Part shown: positions 28,154 through 38,385 of the stretch, piece by piece
How positions within the stretch are numbered: the first letter of the stretch is position 1
Layout: each line of letters opens with the position of its first letter
Origin: Halomonas beimenensis
Lineage (GTDB): Bacteria > Pseudomonadota > Gammaproteobacteria > Pseudomonadales > Halomonadaceae
Length of the DNA: 64,000 nt
Assembly (NCBI RefSeq): GCF_002549795.1
Contig: NZ_CP021435.1
Span: 1,488,001 to 1,552,000, forward strand
Direction of reading: 5' to 3'
Translations under genes and position numbers: made by a program
Notes under the pieces: generated by a model
The model's database searches: none
The model's input: the letters and a program-made list of their open reading frames with translations, nothing else
What the model was told of the DNA's origin: nothing

Positions 28154-28882
28154 ATGGCCGGCCCGCTCGATTTCTCCAGCATGACCCTGCAACGCCCCAC
28201 CGTGGAGGAGGGGCTCGTCGCCGAGGAAGCCCTGCTCGATATGGTCTGCCAGGGCGAAGTCGAGATCGGCTGGCTGGCCTGGTCGCCCCGGGACCGGGGC
28301 CTGGTGATGCCGCGTCGCCACGAGCGCCTGGCGGGGTTTCCCGACGCCCGCGACCGACTGGTGGAGCGGGGCTGGCCGATCCGCTTCCGCTCCACCGGCG
28401 GCACCCCGGTGCCGCAGAGCGAGGCGGTGGTCAACCTGGCGCTGGCCGTGCGCTGCCGGGTGGGCAGTTCGGCGGCGCACCTGGAGTGGGGCTATCACCG
28501 CCTGGGCGATCCCTGGTGCGACTGGCTCGAGGTCCTGGGCGTGGCGGATGCCGACCTGGGGCCGGTACCCGGGGCCTACTGCGACGGGCGCTTCAACGTG
28601 CGCATCGGCGGGCGCAAGCTGGTCGGCACGGCCCAGCGCTGGCGCCGGGTGCGGGGCTGCCGCGACATGGCGCTGCTGGTCCACGGCGCCATGCAGGTCG
28701 GCGACACCCCCGAGGCGCTGGTCGAAGTGGTCAACGCCTTCCAGGCCGCCATCGACGACCCCCAGCGCTTCCAGGGCGCGAGCCATGTGGCCCTGACCCA
28801 GGCGCTACCCGAGCTGGACCTCGACACCGCCATCCCCGACCTGCTGGCGCGCCTGGTGGAGGCCCGACCGGCACCTGCGTGA
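28154..28882 (+). CDS. lipoate-protein ligase-like protein
   Basis: Probably lipoylates the carrier domain encoded 0.8 kb upstream. The 242-aa protein is a short BPL/LplA-fold enzyme with RSTGGTPVPQ (about 79-88) and the catalytic lysine in GGRKLVGTAQR (Lys155). It lacks the C-terminal accessory domain of E. coli LplA, so it may be an octanoyl or lipoyl transferase rather than an ATP-using ligase. Last gene of the operon, 13 bp after the E2 gene. Confidence 0.8.
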   Translation: MAGPLDFSSMTLQRPTVEEGLVAEEALLDMVCQGEVEIGWLAWSPRDRGLVMPRRHERLAGFPDARDRLVERGWPIRFRSTGGTPVPQSEAVVNLALAVRCRVGSSAAHLEWGYHRLGDPWCDWLEVLGVADADLGPVPGAYCDGRFNVRIGGRKLVGTAQRWRRVRGCRDMALLVHGAMQVGDTPEALVEVVNAFQAAIDDPQRFQGASHVALTQALPELDLDTAIPDLLARLVEARPAPA

Positions 28883-29108
28883 GGTGAAGGTGGCGGGCCC
28901 AGAGCCGACACTCTCCCGCCCGGTCATCCTGGCGTCCCCGGCTCGGCCATCGAGTCCGCCTCGGCGGCCGCCGCGGCCGGGCTATAGTGAGGGTAAGCGT
29001 CGGGAAACGGGATACCCCGGCAAGCGATGTCTCCGTCGCGGGAACGACCCGGATGGCCGCTTCCGGACGACTGGCATACCCGGCGCCAGGCCGGGACAGG
29101 TGAGGGAT

Positions 29109-30461
29109 GTGGATCCGAAGATCCGTCAGGCATGGCGAAAGCACCTGCGTGGTTCGCTCGTCGGCCCCGACGACGAAGGCTATGACGACGCGCGCCGGGT
29201 CTTCAACGGCATGATCGACAAGCGGCCCGAGGCGATCGTGCGTTGCCGGGGCGTGGCGGACGTCATGGCGGCCGTTCGTTTCGCCCGCGAGGCGGACCTG
29301 CCGGTGGCGATCCGCGGCGGTGGCCACGGCGTCACGGGTAGCGCCGTGGCCGAGGGTAGCCTGGTGGTCGACCTGTCGGCCATGCAGGGGGTACGCGTCG
29401 ACCTGGCCAGAGGGACCGCCCGGGCGGAGGGAGGAGCCACCTAGGGGAGCTTCGACCACGAGACCCAGGCCTTCGGGCTGGCGACCACCGGGGGGATCGT
29501 GCCCTCGACCGGTATCGCGGGACTCACCCTGGGCGGCGGGATCGGCTATCTCAATAGGAAGTACGGCCTCGCCTGCGACAACCTGCTGTCGGCCGATGTG
29601 GTCACCGCGGAAGGGAAGCTCGTGACCGCCAGCGCCGACGAGCGCCCCGACCTGTTCTGGGGGCTGCGCGGCGGGGGCGGCAACTTCGGTGTCGTGACGT
29701 CCTTCGAGTATCGGCTGCATCCCGTGGGACCGGTGCTCGGCGGCGAGCTCGTCTTTCCCCTGGACCGTGCCAAGGATGTACTGCGTGTCTACCGGGACTG
29801 GTCCCGCGCGGCTCCCGATGAGTTGAGGGCGGATGCCACCCTGCTCTCGGGACCCGAGGGTCCCGCCCTGGACGTCATCGTGTGTCATTGCGGGGATCTC
29901 GAAGAGGGCGAGAGGCTGGTTCGGCCCTTGCGCGCGATCGGTCCCCCCTTGCTCGATACCGTCGCCCCCGTTCCCTACGCGGTGGTGCAGAACCTGCTCA
30001 CCGAGGTGTTCCGGCCCGGGCTGCGGCACTACTGGAAGGCGGGCTTCATGCGCGACTTCAGCGATGCGGCCATCGAGGCGATGGTCGACGCCTTCGCCGG
30101 TGACCTGCCATCCCCCTTCGCCGCGATCGCCATCGAGCACCTGGGCGGCGCGGTCGGCCGCGTGGGGAGCCAGGACACCGCCTTCGTCCACCGGCACGCC
30201 CAGCACAGCGTACTGGTCATCCACATGTGGCAGGACGACGAGGATTCCGGCGCCAACATCGAGTGGGGGCGCCGGTGCTTCCGGGCCGTGGCTCCCTTCC
30301 TGGAAGAGGGAGCCTACGTCAACTACCTGGGGGACGAGGGCGAGGCCAAGGTCAGGGCCGCCTTCGGCGCCAACTATCAACGGCTCGCGGCGCTGAAACG
30401 CCGCTATGATCCCACCAACCTGTTCCGCTTCAACCAGAACATCCCGGCGGCGCCGGGCTAG
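29109..30461 (+). pseudogene. FAD-linked oxidase (berberine-bridge-like), interrupted by an amber codon
   Basis: The reading frame encodes about 450 residues of a 6-hydroxynicotine oxidase/BBE-like flavoprotein. It has the FAD loop IRGGGHGVTGSAVAEGSLVVDLS, then TGIAGLTLGGGIGYLNRKYG, and the C-terminal YDPTNLFRFNQNIP. The frame is open throughout except a TAG at 29442-29444, in the conserved GGATW spot where homologs have TGG (Trp). A single G-to-A change explains it. Sequencing error, suppression or true loss cannot be told apart here. The GTG start at 29109 is approximate. Confidence 0.85.
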
Positions 30462-30514
30462 TCCCCCGCGTCAGTCCAGTGCCGCGTGGCTGGTCGTGGT
30501 GCCGGCGTCACCGC

Positions 30515-30889
30515 TCAGGCGGGAAGCTTCGTGTAATAGGTGATGACCTCTGATCTCACGCCGCCGGGGCCAACCTTGATCAAGCCGCCGCCCTGGATGT
30601 CGGTCCCCGGCACGGCCCACCAGCACCACGCCGTGAGCCCGTCCTCGGCTTCCTGGGTCACGACCTCCGAGAGTTCCATGAAGGGGTCTGAAAGCTGGCC
30701 GCCACGAAGCGAGCGAACGGTCTCCTTCAGTTCCGACAGATAACGGGAAAGCTCGTCCCGGGATATGACGCCGGCATTGGGGTCATCGAACCTGTAGTCT
30801 TCGGTGACGGCACCCAGGATGGTGTCGGCATCCCCCTTCGTCCAGCCCTCGGCATAGGCGCCAAGGTGATCGGCTGCATTCATTGCCAT
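30515..30889 (-). CDS. SnoaL/NTF2-like small protein
   Basis: A 124-aa protein of the NTF2-like fold (N-terminal YAEGWTKGDADTILGAVTEDYRFDDPNAGVISRDEL is characteristic). Such proteins are ester- or polyketide-like isomerases/cyclases or simple binding proteins; no catalytic assignment is possible. Start follows CAGGAGA. It stands alone, convergent with the broken FAD oxidase. Confidence 0.75.
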   Translation of the reverse strand: MAMNAADHLGAYAEGWTKGDADTILGAVTEDYRFDDPNAGVISRDELSRYLSELKETVRSLRGGQLSDPFMELSEVVTQEAEDGLTAWCWWAVPGTDIQGGGLIKVGPGGVRSEVITYYTKLPA

Positions 30890-31385
30890 TCTCCTGTATC
30901 TCAGCCAGCGGCTTTCGTCCCGCTGCCCGAAGGCTGGCTCGTCGTGTCGTCGCGCTCCCGAGACGACGCACTAACCGCTTGCGGCTCTTCGCTCGCACCG
31001 GGAACCTGTTCTTCCGCCTGGGGGAGGAAGACGATGGATGTGTATCGAGAAGATCCACCGATGGCGGACATGCCGAAAGGTTCATCGCTCAGGCTGGATT
31101 CAGATTAGTACAGGTCGAGTCGGACCGGCGGCGGCCAATGGCCCCGTCGTCCTCAACTCGCAGGACCTGCGAGGCGAGATCGGTACGGTCCTGGGTGGAG
31201 GGCGACCGGGCTCGACGCCCTGCCGTGATCGCTTCTCTCGGGCATCCCCGTCCACGGTGTACGCCGAGCCTGCTAGAACTAAGGGACGACCCCGTGATGC
31301 CGACAGGCGCAGGGCAGATGCCCTCCTGTGGCCTCGCGGTTCCCATTCCCCCTGGGTGCCTGCGCACCCCTGACGGGAGGCCGGT
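30890..31385. other. 496-bp intergenic region without a recognisable gene
   Basis: Divergent space between the NTF2-like gene and a methyltransferase. Short open frames exist on the plus strand but lack ribosome sites and homology-like composition. A weak -10-like TAGAAC occurs near 31275, about 110 bp before the methyltransferase. I see no RNA gene, repeat or terminator here. Confidence 0.4.
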
Positions 31386-32270
31386 ATGAGCACATCCCCT
31401 AAATCCCAACCGGCCAGCGAGTACGTCGAGTTCTGGAACGATACCCTGGCCGAGAAGTTCAACCGCTACCAGCACATCCTGATGAATGGCCTCAGCTACC
31501 ACAGCCGGGTGATCCTCGAGGACCTGGAGATCGAACCGGGTGCCCGGATCCTGGACGTGGGCTGCGGCTGGGGCGACACGGCCATCCAGCTGGCCCGGAT
31601 GGCGGGGCCCCGGGGCGAGGTCCTGGGCATCGACTGCGTCGAGTCCTTCCTGGAGGACGCCCGCCGCCGCGCCGAGCAGGCCGGCGTCGACAACGTGCGC
31701 TTCGTGGCCGCCGACGTGGAGCGCTATCCGTTCCGGTCGGAGTTCGATCTCTGCTTCTCGCGGTTCGGCATGATGTTCTTCGAGCATCCCGTCGCGGCCA
31801 TGCGCAACATCCACAAGGCGCTGCGCCCCGGCGGTGAGCTGATCTTCATCGTCTGGCGCGACATCGAGGCCAATCCCTGGCTGGGGCTGCCCAAGCGGGT
31901 GGTGCTCGACTTCCTGCCGCCCCCCGGGGAGGGCGCCCGAACCTGCGGCCCGGGCCCCTTCTCCATGGCCGACCCCGAGGTGGTGCGCCAGCAGCTGGAG
32001 ATCGCCGGCTTCGAGGACATCGGCTTCGATCGCGAGGATGGTCCGGTGGAGGTAGGCGACTCGGTGGAGGAGGCGATGCGCTTCCAGCTCGCCCTGGGCC
32101 CGGCGGGGGAGGTATTCCGCGAGGCCGGCGAGGAGGCCGAGCGGCAACGCCCCGAGATCGAGGCGGCCCTGCGCGAGGCGCTGGCGCCCTTCGAGAAGGA
32201 GGGCAAGGTCGTCATGGGCTCGAGCTCCTGGACCGTCTGGGCCCGCAAGCCGCTGGACGAGGCGCCGTGA
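31386..32270 (+). CDS. class I SAM-dependent methyltransferase
   Basis: The 294-aa protein has the SAM-binding LDVGCGWGDTAIQLA, the acidic VLGIDCVESFL and the post-motif FDLCFSRFGMMFFEHP of the UbiE/SmtA-like group. Substrate unknown. Start follows GGAGG. It stands alone, not operonic with neighbours. Confidence 0.85.
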   Translation: MSTSPKSQPASEYVEFWNDTLAEKFNRYQHILMNGLSYHSRVILEDLEIEPGARILDVGCGWGDTAIQLARMAGPRGEVLGIDCVESFLEDARRRAEQAGVDNVRFVAADVERYPFRSEFDLCFSRFGMMFFEHPVAAMRNIHKALRPGGELIFIVWRDIEANPWLGLPKRVVLDFLPPPGEGARTCGPGPFSMADPEVVRQQLEIAGFEDIGFDREDGPVEVGDSVEEAMRFQLALGPAGEVFREAGEEAERQRPEIEAALREALAPFEKEGKVVMGSSSWTVWARKPLDEAP

Positions 32271-32304
32271 CGCGTAGGCGCGTCCCGGCCGGGGCGGCCG
32301 TCTT

Positions 32305-32325
32305 ATATTCGATAAAATAGAATAT
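32305..32325. promoter_or_regulatory. AT-rich inverted repeat ahead of a small secreted protein gene
   Basis: ATATTC-N9-GAATAT with spacer GATAAAATA, in a strongly AT-rich island 100 bp before the next ATG. The symmetry suggests a regulator site overlapping a promoter; the cognate regulator is unknown. Confidence 0.5.
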
Positions 32326-32427
32326 ATTGGTCGAAATCGGTCTCTTTTGTTCGTCTGGGCCGTTAGTTAGAGTGCTAACAAGCCTGAAGCAACGGCCCCA
32401 ACCGACGACACTCACAGGAGGCTGATC

Positions 32428-32709
32428 ATGAACACCAAGCTGACCCTTTCCGCCCTGCTCCTCGCCGCCCTGCCGCTGGTGGCCCACGACGACAACGCCA
32501 CCGAGCGTGCCCTGCAGCTGAACCAGGAGCCGCTGTCCACCCTGAGCCAGGGCGGCGCGACCGCGACGAGCGGCCCGGGAGCCGCCGAGATCGGCGGCGA
32601 CAGCGAGACGATGCGCCAGGCTCGCGAGGCCCTGCAGGCTCGCGGCGGCGAGACGCGCTTCGCGGACTCCGGGGATGACCTGCGTCTCGGTCGCGAGGCC
32701 ACGTCCTGA
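32428..32709 (+). CDS. small secreted protein of unknown function
   Basis: A 93-aa protein with an N-terminal signal-like segment (MNTKLTLSALLLAALPLVAH) and a polar, low-complexity remainder with no cysteines. Start follows GGAGG at close spacing. I do not recognise a family. It has its own AT-rich promoter region. Confidence 0.6.
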   Translation: MNTKLTLSALLLAALPLVAHDDNATERALQLNQEPLSTLSQGGATATSGPGAAEIGGDSETMRQAREALQARGGETRFADSGDDLRLGREATS

Positions 32710-32742
32710 GGCCGAGGCGCCATGCCTGACGATCCGCAACGT

Positions 32743-32770
32743 CCTCGCCCCGCCCCCGTGCGGGGCGAGG
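32743..32770. terminator. 10-bp perfect hairpin between convergent genes
   Basis: CCTCGCCCCG, an 8-base loop, then CGGGGCGAGG. It sits between the small secreted protein gene and the convergent DUF503 gene and can serve both. There is no U-run, so rho-independent action is uncertain. Confidence 0.5.
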
Positions 32771-32800
32771 CGCGTCTGGCTGTGGAAACCCGACAGGCTG

Positions 32801-33082
32801 CTAGAGGATCTCCCGGGTCGTCTCCACCACCCGCCCATCCACGGTGCGCTGCACCCTGTCCTCGATCTCGCTGCACAGCGACTCGACCTCCGGCACCGTC
32901 TGCCCCGCCACCACGAAGGTCCATTCGCTGGCTTCCCGATTGTTGCGTTCGGCGCTCTCGCATACCGCCACCGCCGGGTTGCGCCCGTAGCGCTGGTGCA
33001 TGCCGTGCATGCGCTGGCGCTTCTCCTTGAGGGAGGCGCAGCCGGGCAGGGCGATCCGCAGGGTGAGAATGCCGATGTTCAT
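32801..33082 (-). CDS. DUF503-family (YlxP-like) protein
   Basis: A 93-aa protein starting MNIGILTLRIALPGCASLKEKRQ, which matches the DUF503 pattern of short ferredoxin-like proteins. The N-terminal SLKEKR block is diagnostic. Function unknown; some relatives are linked to ribosome-binding factor genes, but here its only close neighbour is a methyltransferase 7 bp upstream in the same direction, so the two are probably cotranscribed. Confidence 0.8.
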   Translation of the reverse strand: MNIGILTLRIALPGCASLKEKRQRMHGMHQRYGRNPAVAVCESAERNNREASEWTFVVAGQTVPEVESLCSEIEDRVQRTVDGRVVETTREIL

Positions 33083-33089
33083 GGTCGCA

Positions 33090-33926
33090 CTAGCCCCGCT
33101 TGGTGCCGATCCCGATGTTCACCCGGCCGGTCAGCACCGCGGAGGCGTCGCGGCCGGCCCGTTCCCGGAGCCGGGCGTCCAGCTCCTCGAGGACCCGGGC
33201 CTGTTGCTGTTGCGAGAGGTCGGCGACCAGCTGGCCGGGAATGGGGTTGCTGCTCATCAGCCAGTCCCACAGCGCCTGGCCCGTCGCGAACCCCAGCCTC
33301 TCGGTGACCCGTTCCACGCGAACGTCCCGCAGGCCGGCGGTGATCAGCCGGTGACGCAGCTTGTTGGGGCGGGCGAGCTGGAACGGCAGCGGCGGCGGAT
33401 CCCGGGGAAGATCGGGAAACGCGGGCACGGCCGCCTGGATGGCGTCCATCATGAAACGGATGACGTCCACTTCCTCGGGCAGGCCGAGGGTGATCACGAC
33501 CACCGTGCCACCCGGCCGGGTGACGCGCACCATCTCGGCCAGGCCGGCGATCGGGTCGGGGAAGAGCATGACGCCGTACTGCGACCCGGTCATGTCGAAG
33601 GTGTCGTCGTCCAGCTGGAGGGCACAACCGTTCATGACCCGGGCCGTGAGATTCTCGTACCCTTCCTGTCGGGCCCTGGCCTTGAGCCGCTCGACCATGG
33701 CGGGGGAGACGTCGATGGCGGTGACGCGGGCACCCAGCCGGGCCGCCGGCAGGCTCAGGGCGCCGGTGCCGCAGGCCACGTCGAGAAACGACATGCCGGG
33801 GGCGAGGCCGGCGCGACGCAGGGCCTCGTGCCCCAGCCACAGGTGCGTGGGCGTGACGATCCGATCATAGCCCGCCGCGAGGCTGCTCCAGGCATCGCGG
33901 ATCGGGTCGAGGTCGAGAATGGGCAT
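33090..33926 (-). CDS. class I SAM-dependent methyltransferase, UbiE-like
   Basis: The 278-aa protein has SAM motif FLDVACGTGALSLPAA, acidic loop VTAIDVSPAMV and motif VRVTRPGGTVVVITLG. A longer C-terminal region extends beyond the core. Substrate unknown. Upstream of, and probably cotranscribed with, the DUF503 gene. Confidence 0.84.
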   Translation of the reverse strand: MPILDLDPIRDAWSSLAAGYDRIVTPTHLWLGHEALRRAGLAPGMSFLDVACGTGALSLPAARLGARVTAIDVSPAMVERLKARARQEGYENLTARVMNGCALQLDDDTFDMTGSQYGVMLFPDPIAGLAEMVRVTRPGGTVVVITLGLPEEVDVIRFMMDAIQAAVPAFPDLPRDPPPLPFQLARPNKLRHRLITAGLRDVRVERVTERLGFATGQALWDWLMSSNPIPGQLVADLSQQQQARVLEELDARLRERAGRDASAVLTGRVNIGIGTKRG

Positions 33927-34116
33927 GGCGATTCCCCTGAGCGTCGGACGAGGTGCCGCCCACCACCAGGCTGCTCAATGGCTCGTCACCTTCATTGTAG
34001 AGCGCGAACCTCGATTGCCTGACATGGAACGATGAACGAGGACGCGACCGGCTCCGGGAGGGTCCGGCGGCCTGTCCTCGACGCCCCGTGCCGGGGAAGG
34101 GGGCGCCGGGAGTCCA

Positions 34117-35091
34117 TCAGGGGCTCGCCGACGAGGGGCCGGAAGGCGGGTCGGGAGCATCGGCGTCCAGCGCCATGCGCACCATGGCAACGGAGCCGGC
34201 GTCGCTGCGCCGAACCCGCTCCACCCGGAAGCCGAGCCGTTCGTACAGCCGGCGGGCGCCGGTGTTGTCGGCATGGACCTCCAGCCAGAGCCTTCGGAAC
34301 CCCAGGGTGTCGAAGCACAGGCGGATGACCGCCTCGACGGCGCGGCGGCCGATGCCATGCCCCTTGCGGGTGACCACGATCCGGCGCAGCAGCATTTCGC
34401 GTTCCTGGCTGGCCAGGCCCTGAAGGATCACGTACCCCACGGGCTCGGCCCGGTCGTCCTCGATGATCAGGTGAGAGCAGTCCTCGCGGTCGATGCAGGC
34501 CAGGTGGTCGGTCCGCGACCAGGCCTCGATGTGGCGGCGGTTTTCCGGCGCCGATTCGGCGCGGCACACGAAGGCGATGTCGCCGGGCAGGGTGGGGCGC
34601 AGGCGCAGGTCTGCCGCCTCGAGCCCCTCGCGGCCTGTGTCCTCCCCTCGACGCGGCAGCTGGTTTGCTGCGGCGTCATGGCCTCCCGGGCGGCCGAAGG
34701 GGCGAGGGCGAACCCGGAACCAGCTCAGGACCACCAGGCCGCCGAACAGCGTGTAGAGGAGGAGGAAGACCCAGGCCGGGGCCTCGTAGAACAGCAGCCG
34801 GTGCAGCCAGTAGGCGATGAAGGAGCCCGCATACACGACGTCTCCGGCCTTCTCCCGCAGCGCCATCTCCCAGGCGGTGAGGGGGCAGAGGGCGCCCAGC
34901 CAGGCCTGCAGCACCACGACCCCGATCGCCAGCAGGTGGGCGAGGCGGAACCAGGGGTTGCGCACCCAGTGCCAGGCGCGCCACTTGCCGATCAGCGTCA
35001 GCGCCAGGCCCAGGATCACGAACAGCACGAAGGCCGCATGGATCACCAGGATGGCGTCCGCCGCCAGGGAGTAGAGCAGGCGAGGATCCAT
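34117..35091 (-). CDS. DUF2784 membrane domain fused to a GNAT acetyltransferase
   Basis: Residues 1-130 have about four membrane helices with the DUF2784 pattern ([24 protein letters not shown] ... [19 protein letters not shown]). A charged linker (about 135-165) leads to residues 166-315, a GNAT domain with the acetyl-CoA signature [20 protein letters not shown] and [26 protein letters not shown]. No break or overlap separates the halves, so this is one 324-aa membrane-anchored acetyltransferase. Substrate unknown. The start at MDPRLLYS is the natural DUF2784 N-terminus. Confidence 0.8.
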   Translation of the reverse strand: MDPRLLYSLAADAILVIHAAFVLFVILGLALTLIGKWRAWHWVRNPWFRLAHLLAIGVVVLQAWLGALCPLTAWEMALREKAGDVVYAGSFIAYWLHRLLFYEAPAWVFLLLYTLFGGLVVLSWFRVRPRPFGRPGGHDAAANQLPRRGEDTGREGLEAADLRLRPTLPGDIAFVCRAESAPENRRHIEAWSRTDHLACIDREDCSHLIIEDDRAEPVGYVILQGLASQEREMLLRRIVVTRKGHGIGRRAVEAVIRLCFDTLGFRRLWLEVHADNTGARRLYERLGFRVERVRRSDAGSVAMVRMALDADAPDPPSGPSSASP

Positions 35092-35152
35092 GGTGTCACG
35101 CCTCTCCGGGGGCGATGTGCTCAGAGGTGTCGCCGGCGGTGGCCCGGTAGGA

Positions 35153-36124
35153 TCAGCGCCCGCGCATGACCCGCACCACATCGGCCAGGGTGGCCAGGGC
35201 GATCTCCGCCGGCGTCTTGCTGCCCAGGTCCAGGCCGATCGGCATGCGGATGCGTCCCAGCGCCTGCTCGTCCAGGCCGCCGGTGCGCCGCAGCCGCTCG
35301 GCGCGCTTCTCCGAGGTGCGCTTCGACCCCATGACGCCGATGTAGAAGGCCTCGCCGCGGACGGCCTCGAGCATGGTCAGGTCGTCCAGGCGCGGGTCAT
35401 GGGTCAGCGCGACCACCGCCGTCGCGCGATGGGCGCCCTCGCGGCGCAGGAACTCGCTCGGCAGCTCCCGGAGGCAGCGGGCATCGCCGGCCTCGAAGCC
35501 GTCCCAGGCCTCGGGGCGGGGATCGCAGACCACCACCTCGAAGCCCAGTGCCCGGGCGAACTGCACGCAGTACTGGGCGACCGGCGAGATCCCGGCGATC
35601 AGGAGTCGGGCGGCGGGACCCACGCGGATACGCACCGTCTCTTCGTCGCGTTCCACCCGGGGGCCCGTGGCCTCGGCCGCGGCCCAGCGGCTGCGGCCGT
35701 CGCCAAGGGCCAGGCGACGCGCTCGCGGCTGGCCGACCCGCAAGGCCTCGGCATAGGCGTCGAGCTCCCTGGCCACCTCGAGATGGGTGGCATCGGCCGG
35801 CCAGTGTTCGATCAGCACCTCGAGCCGCCCGTCGCAGGGCAGGCGCACCCGCTCGCCGCCCAGCGCATCGGCGCCGTCGCCGTAGACGGCGATCTGGGCG
35901 GGTGCCCGGAAGGCCCCGCCGTCGAGCCGCGCCAGGAAGTCTTCCTCCACGCAGCCGCCGGACAGCGAGCCGACGTGCCGGCCGTCGGCCCGGGCGACCA
36001 GCAGGGCCCCGGGCTCGCGGGGCGCCGAGCCGAAGGTCGACAGCACCGTGCACCACCAGAGGTCGTGGCCGGCGGCGTGCCAGCGCCGCGCGGCCTCGAC
36101 CACTTCCACATCCAGGGCGCGCAC
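35153..36124 (-). CDS. xdhC: XdhC-family molybdenum cofactor insertion protein
   Basis: Binds Moco and helps sulfurate and insert it into xanthine-dehydrogenase-family enzymes. The 323-aa protein has the N-terminal [13 protein letters not shown] and [10 protein letters not shown] motifs and the C-terminal Rossmann part ([17 protein letters not shown] ... [15 protein letters not shown] ... [15 protein letters not shown]). I use a GTG start (VRALDVEVV) two bases after the stop of the Mo-binding subunit gene. Cotranscribed with it, so it probably serves this IorAB-like enzyme. Confidence 0.88.
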   Translation of the reverse strand: MRALDVEVVEAARRWHAAGHDLWWCTVLSTFGSAPREPGALLVARADGRHVGSLSGGCVEEDFLARLDGGAFRAPAQIAVYGDGADALGGERVRLPCDGRLEVLIEHWPADATHLEVARELDAYAEALRVGQPRARRLALGDGRSRWAAAEATGPRVERDEETVRIRVGPAARLLIAGISPVAQYCVQFARALGFEVVVCDPRPEAWDGFEAGDARCLRELPSEFLRREGAHRATAVVALTHDPRLDDLTMLEAVRGEAFYIGVMGSKRTSEKRAERLRRTGGLDEQALGRIRMPIGLDLGSKTPAEIALATLADVVRVMRGR

Positions 36125-36126
36125 GG

Positions 36127-38385
36127 TCAGGCCTTGAGCTGGTCGCCGATCGGCAGCCGACGGATGCGCCTGCCGGTGGCGGCATGGATGGCGTTGGTGA
36201 CCGCCGGGGCGAGCGGTGGCACCCCGGGTTCGCCGACGCCGGTCGGCGCCTCGGCGGAGGACAGGATATGCACCTCGATCCGGGGCATCTCGTCGAGTCG
36301 CAGCACCCGGAAGCCGTCGAAGTTGTCCTGCTGGACCCGGCCGTTCTCGAGGGTCAGCTCGCTGTGCAGCGTCGCCGCCAGGGCGAAGCCGATGCCGCCC
36401 TCCATCTGGGCGCGGATCATGTCCGGGTTGATCGCCAGGCCGCAGTCCACGGCACAGACCACCCGGTCGACCTCGAGCCGGCCGTCGCCGTGCACGGAGA
36501 CCTCCGCGACCTGGGCGACGAAGCTGCCGAAGGACTGGTGGACGGCGATGCCGCGGCCGCGACGCACGCCCTCGGCGCCCGCGGCGAGGGACGACGACCA
36601 GCCGGCCTTGTCGGCCGCCAGGTCGAGCACGCCGCGCCAGCGGGGATGCTGGGGGAGCCGTTCGCGGCGATAGCGATAGGGGTCCTGGCCCGCCGCCACG
36701 GCGGCCTCGTCGATCAGGCTCTCGGTGGAGAAGGCGGTGTGGGTGTGGCCCACGGAGCGCCACCACTGCACCGGCACGCCGATGTCCCGGGGGGTGTGCA
36801 ACTCGACGTTGAGCGTCGGCACGGCATAGGGCAACTCGGCGATGCCCTCGACCGAGGTGGGGTCGATGCCGTCCTGGCCCATCATCGACTCCATCGGCGT
36901 GCCCATCATGATCGACTGGCCGACCAGGCGCTGGTGCCAGGCCGTGAGCCGTCCGTCGGCGTCGAGCCCGAGCCGGGCGCGATGCAGGTTGAAGGGGCGG
37001 TAGTGGCCGCCGCGGGTATCGTCCTCGCGGGTCCAGACCATCTTGATCGGCGCGTCCTGGCCATGGGCGCGGGCGGCCTGGGCGATGGCCGCCGCCTCCA
37101 GCACGTAGTCGCTGACCGGGTTCGCCCGGCGGCCGAAGCTGCCGCCGGCATAGAGCTGGTGGATGGTGACCTGCCGGGGAGACAGCCCGAGCAGGTTGGC
37201 GACCTGCTGCTGATCCATGGTCTGCCACTGCTCGCCATTGTGGATGGTGCAGTGATCGTCGCCGAGCTCCACCACGCAGTTCAGCGGCTCCATGGCCGCA
37301 TGGGCCAGGTAGGGCACCACGTACTCCGCCTCGATGACCCGGGCCGCCTCGTCCAGCGCCGTCTCGGCGTCGCCGCGCCGAGTGACCGGCTGGCCGGGCC
37401 GGCCGGCCCGCTCCCGGTAGTCGGCCTCGAGCGCGTCGGTGCTCAGGGTGAGGGCGTCGCTGTCGTCCCATTCGAGGGTCAGCGCATCGCGCCCCCGGAT
37501 GGCGGCCCAGGTATTGCGTGCCAGCACGGCGACCAGATCGCCGTCCCGGGTCGGGGAGGGGAAGCGCACGCTGGCCACCACGCCGGGCACCTGGAGTGCC
37601 TCGCCATCATCGACGCTCGCCAGCCGGCTGCCGAAGCGCGGCGGATGGGCCGGCACGGCGATCAGCATGCCCTCGAGCCGGACGTCCTGGGTGAAACGCG
37701 CGCTGCCGTCGGTCTTGGCGGGGCCGTCCTGACGGTGCAGCCGTTGCTTGCCGATCAGCGTGAACCGGTCGGGCGTCTTCAGGGTGACCGACGCCGGCAC
37801 CGGGAGCATCGCGGCGGCCTCGGCCAGTTCGCCGAAGCCGAGTTCGCGCCCGGAGGCCTCGTGGAGGACCCGGCTGTCGCGCACGGTGAGCCGCTCGGCC
37901 GGCACGTCGAGCCGGGCGGCGGCGGCCGACACCAGCATGGCGCGGGCCGTGGCGCCGGCCTGGCGCATCTGCTCGAAGGCGTTGGCGATGGAGGTGCTGC
38001 CGCCGGTGCCCTGGAGGCCGAACAGCAGGTTCTTGTAGCGCTGGGTGTCCGCCGGGGCGCCCTCGACGCTCACCCGCTGCCAGTCGGCATCCAGTTCCTC
38101 GGCGACCAGGGTCGCCAGGCCCGTGTAGGTGCCTTGACCCATCTCCAGGTGCTTGGCGATCACCACGACCTCGCCGTCGGTCATCACGCGCAGGAAGGCG
38201 TTGGGCGCGAACGCGCCGTCTTGCCCGGCCGCCAGGCCCTGGCCGCCGCGGCCCGACAGGGGAGCCAGGTAGAGCCCCAGGGCCAGGCCGGCGGTGCCCT
38301 TCATGAAGCCGCGCCGGCTGACGTTGATCATCCGCAGTTCGGCCGCGGCCTCGGGCCGATCCTGCCGTTTCGCCAGTGCATGCAT
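36127..38385 (-). CDS. molybdopterin-binding subunit, isoquinoline 1-oxidoreductase (IorB)-like
   Basis: Large subunit of a two-subunit, periplasm-directed Mo hydroxylase, probably oxidising an N-heterocycle or aldehyde. The 752-aa protein carries a twin-arginine signal (SRRGFMKG, 23-30), Mo-cofactor motifs ([37 protein letters not shown]) and the catalytic glutamate [13 protein letters not shown]. There is no separate FAD subunit, as in IorAB. Its ATG overlaps the stop of the iron-sulfur gene by one base (TGATG), so the two are coupled. GGAGG precedes. Confidence 0.9.
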   Translation of the reverse strand: MHALAKRQDRPEAAAELRMINVSRRGFMKGTAGLALGLYLAPLSGRGGQGLAAGQDGAFAPNAFLRVMTDGEVVVIAKHLEMGQGTYTGLATLVAEELDADWQRVSVEGAPADTQRYKNLLFGLQGTGGSTSIANAFEQMRQAGATARAMLVSAAAARLDVPAERLTVRDSRVLHEASGRELGFGELAEAAAMLPVPASVTLKTPDRFTLIGKQRLHRQDGPAKTDGSARFTQDVRLEGMLIAVPAHPPRFGSRLASVDDGEALQVPGVVASVRFPSPTRDGDLVAVLARNTWAAIRGRDALTLEWDDSDALTLSTDALEADYRERAGRPGQPVTRRGDAETALDEAARVIEAEYVVPYLAHAAMEPLNCVVELGDDHCTIHNGEQWQTMDQQQVANLLGLSPRQVTIHQLYAGGSFGRRANPVSDYVLEAAAIAQAARAHGQDAPIKMVWTREDDTRGGHYRPFNLHRARLGLDADGRLTAWHQRLVGQSIMMGTPMESMMGQDGIDPTSVEGIAELPYAVPTLNVELHTPRDIGVPVQWWRSVGHTHTAFSTESLIDEAAVAAGQDPYRYRRERLPQHPRWRGVLDLAADKAGWSSSLAAGAEGVRRGRGIAVHQSFGSFVAQVAEVSVHGDGRLEVDRVVCAVDCGLAINPDMIRAQMEGGIGFALAATLHSELTLENGRVQQDNFDGFRVLRLDEMPRIEVHILSSAEAPTGVGEPGVPPLAPAVTNAIHAATGRRIRRLPIGDQLKA

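Noticed and set aside
32361..32378. GAGTGCTAA as part of a CIRCE heat-shock operator
   Set aside because: Only the right half-site is present; the left half is missing at the needed spacing.
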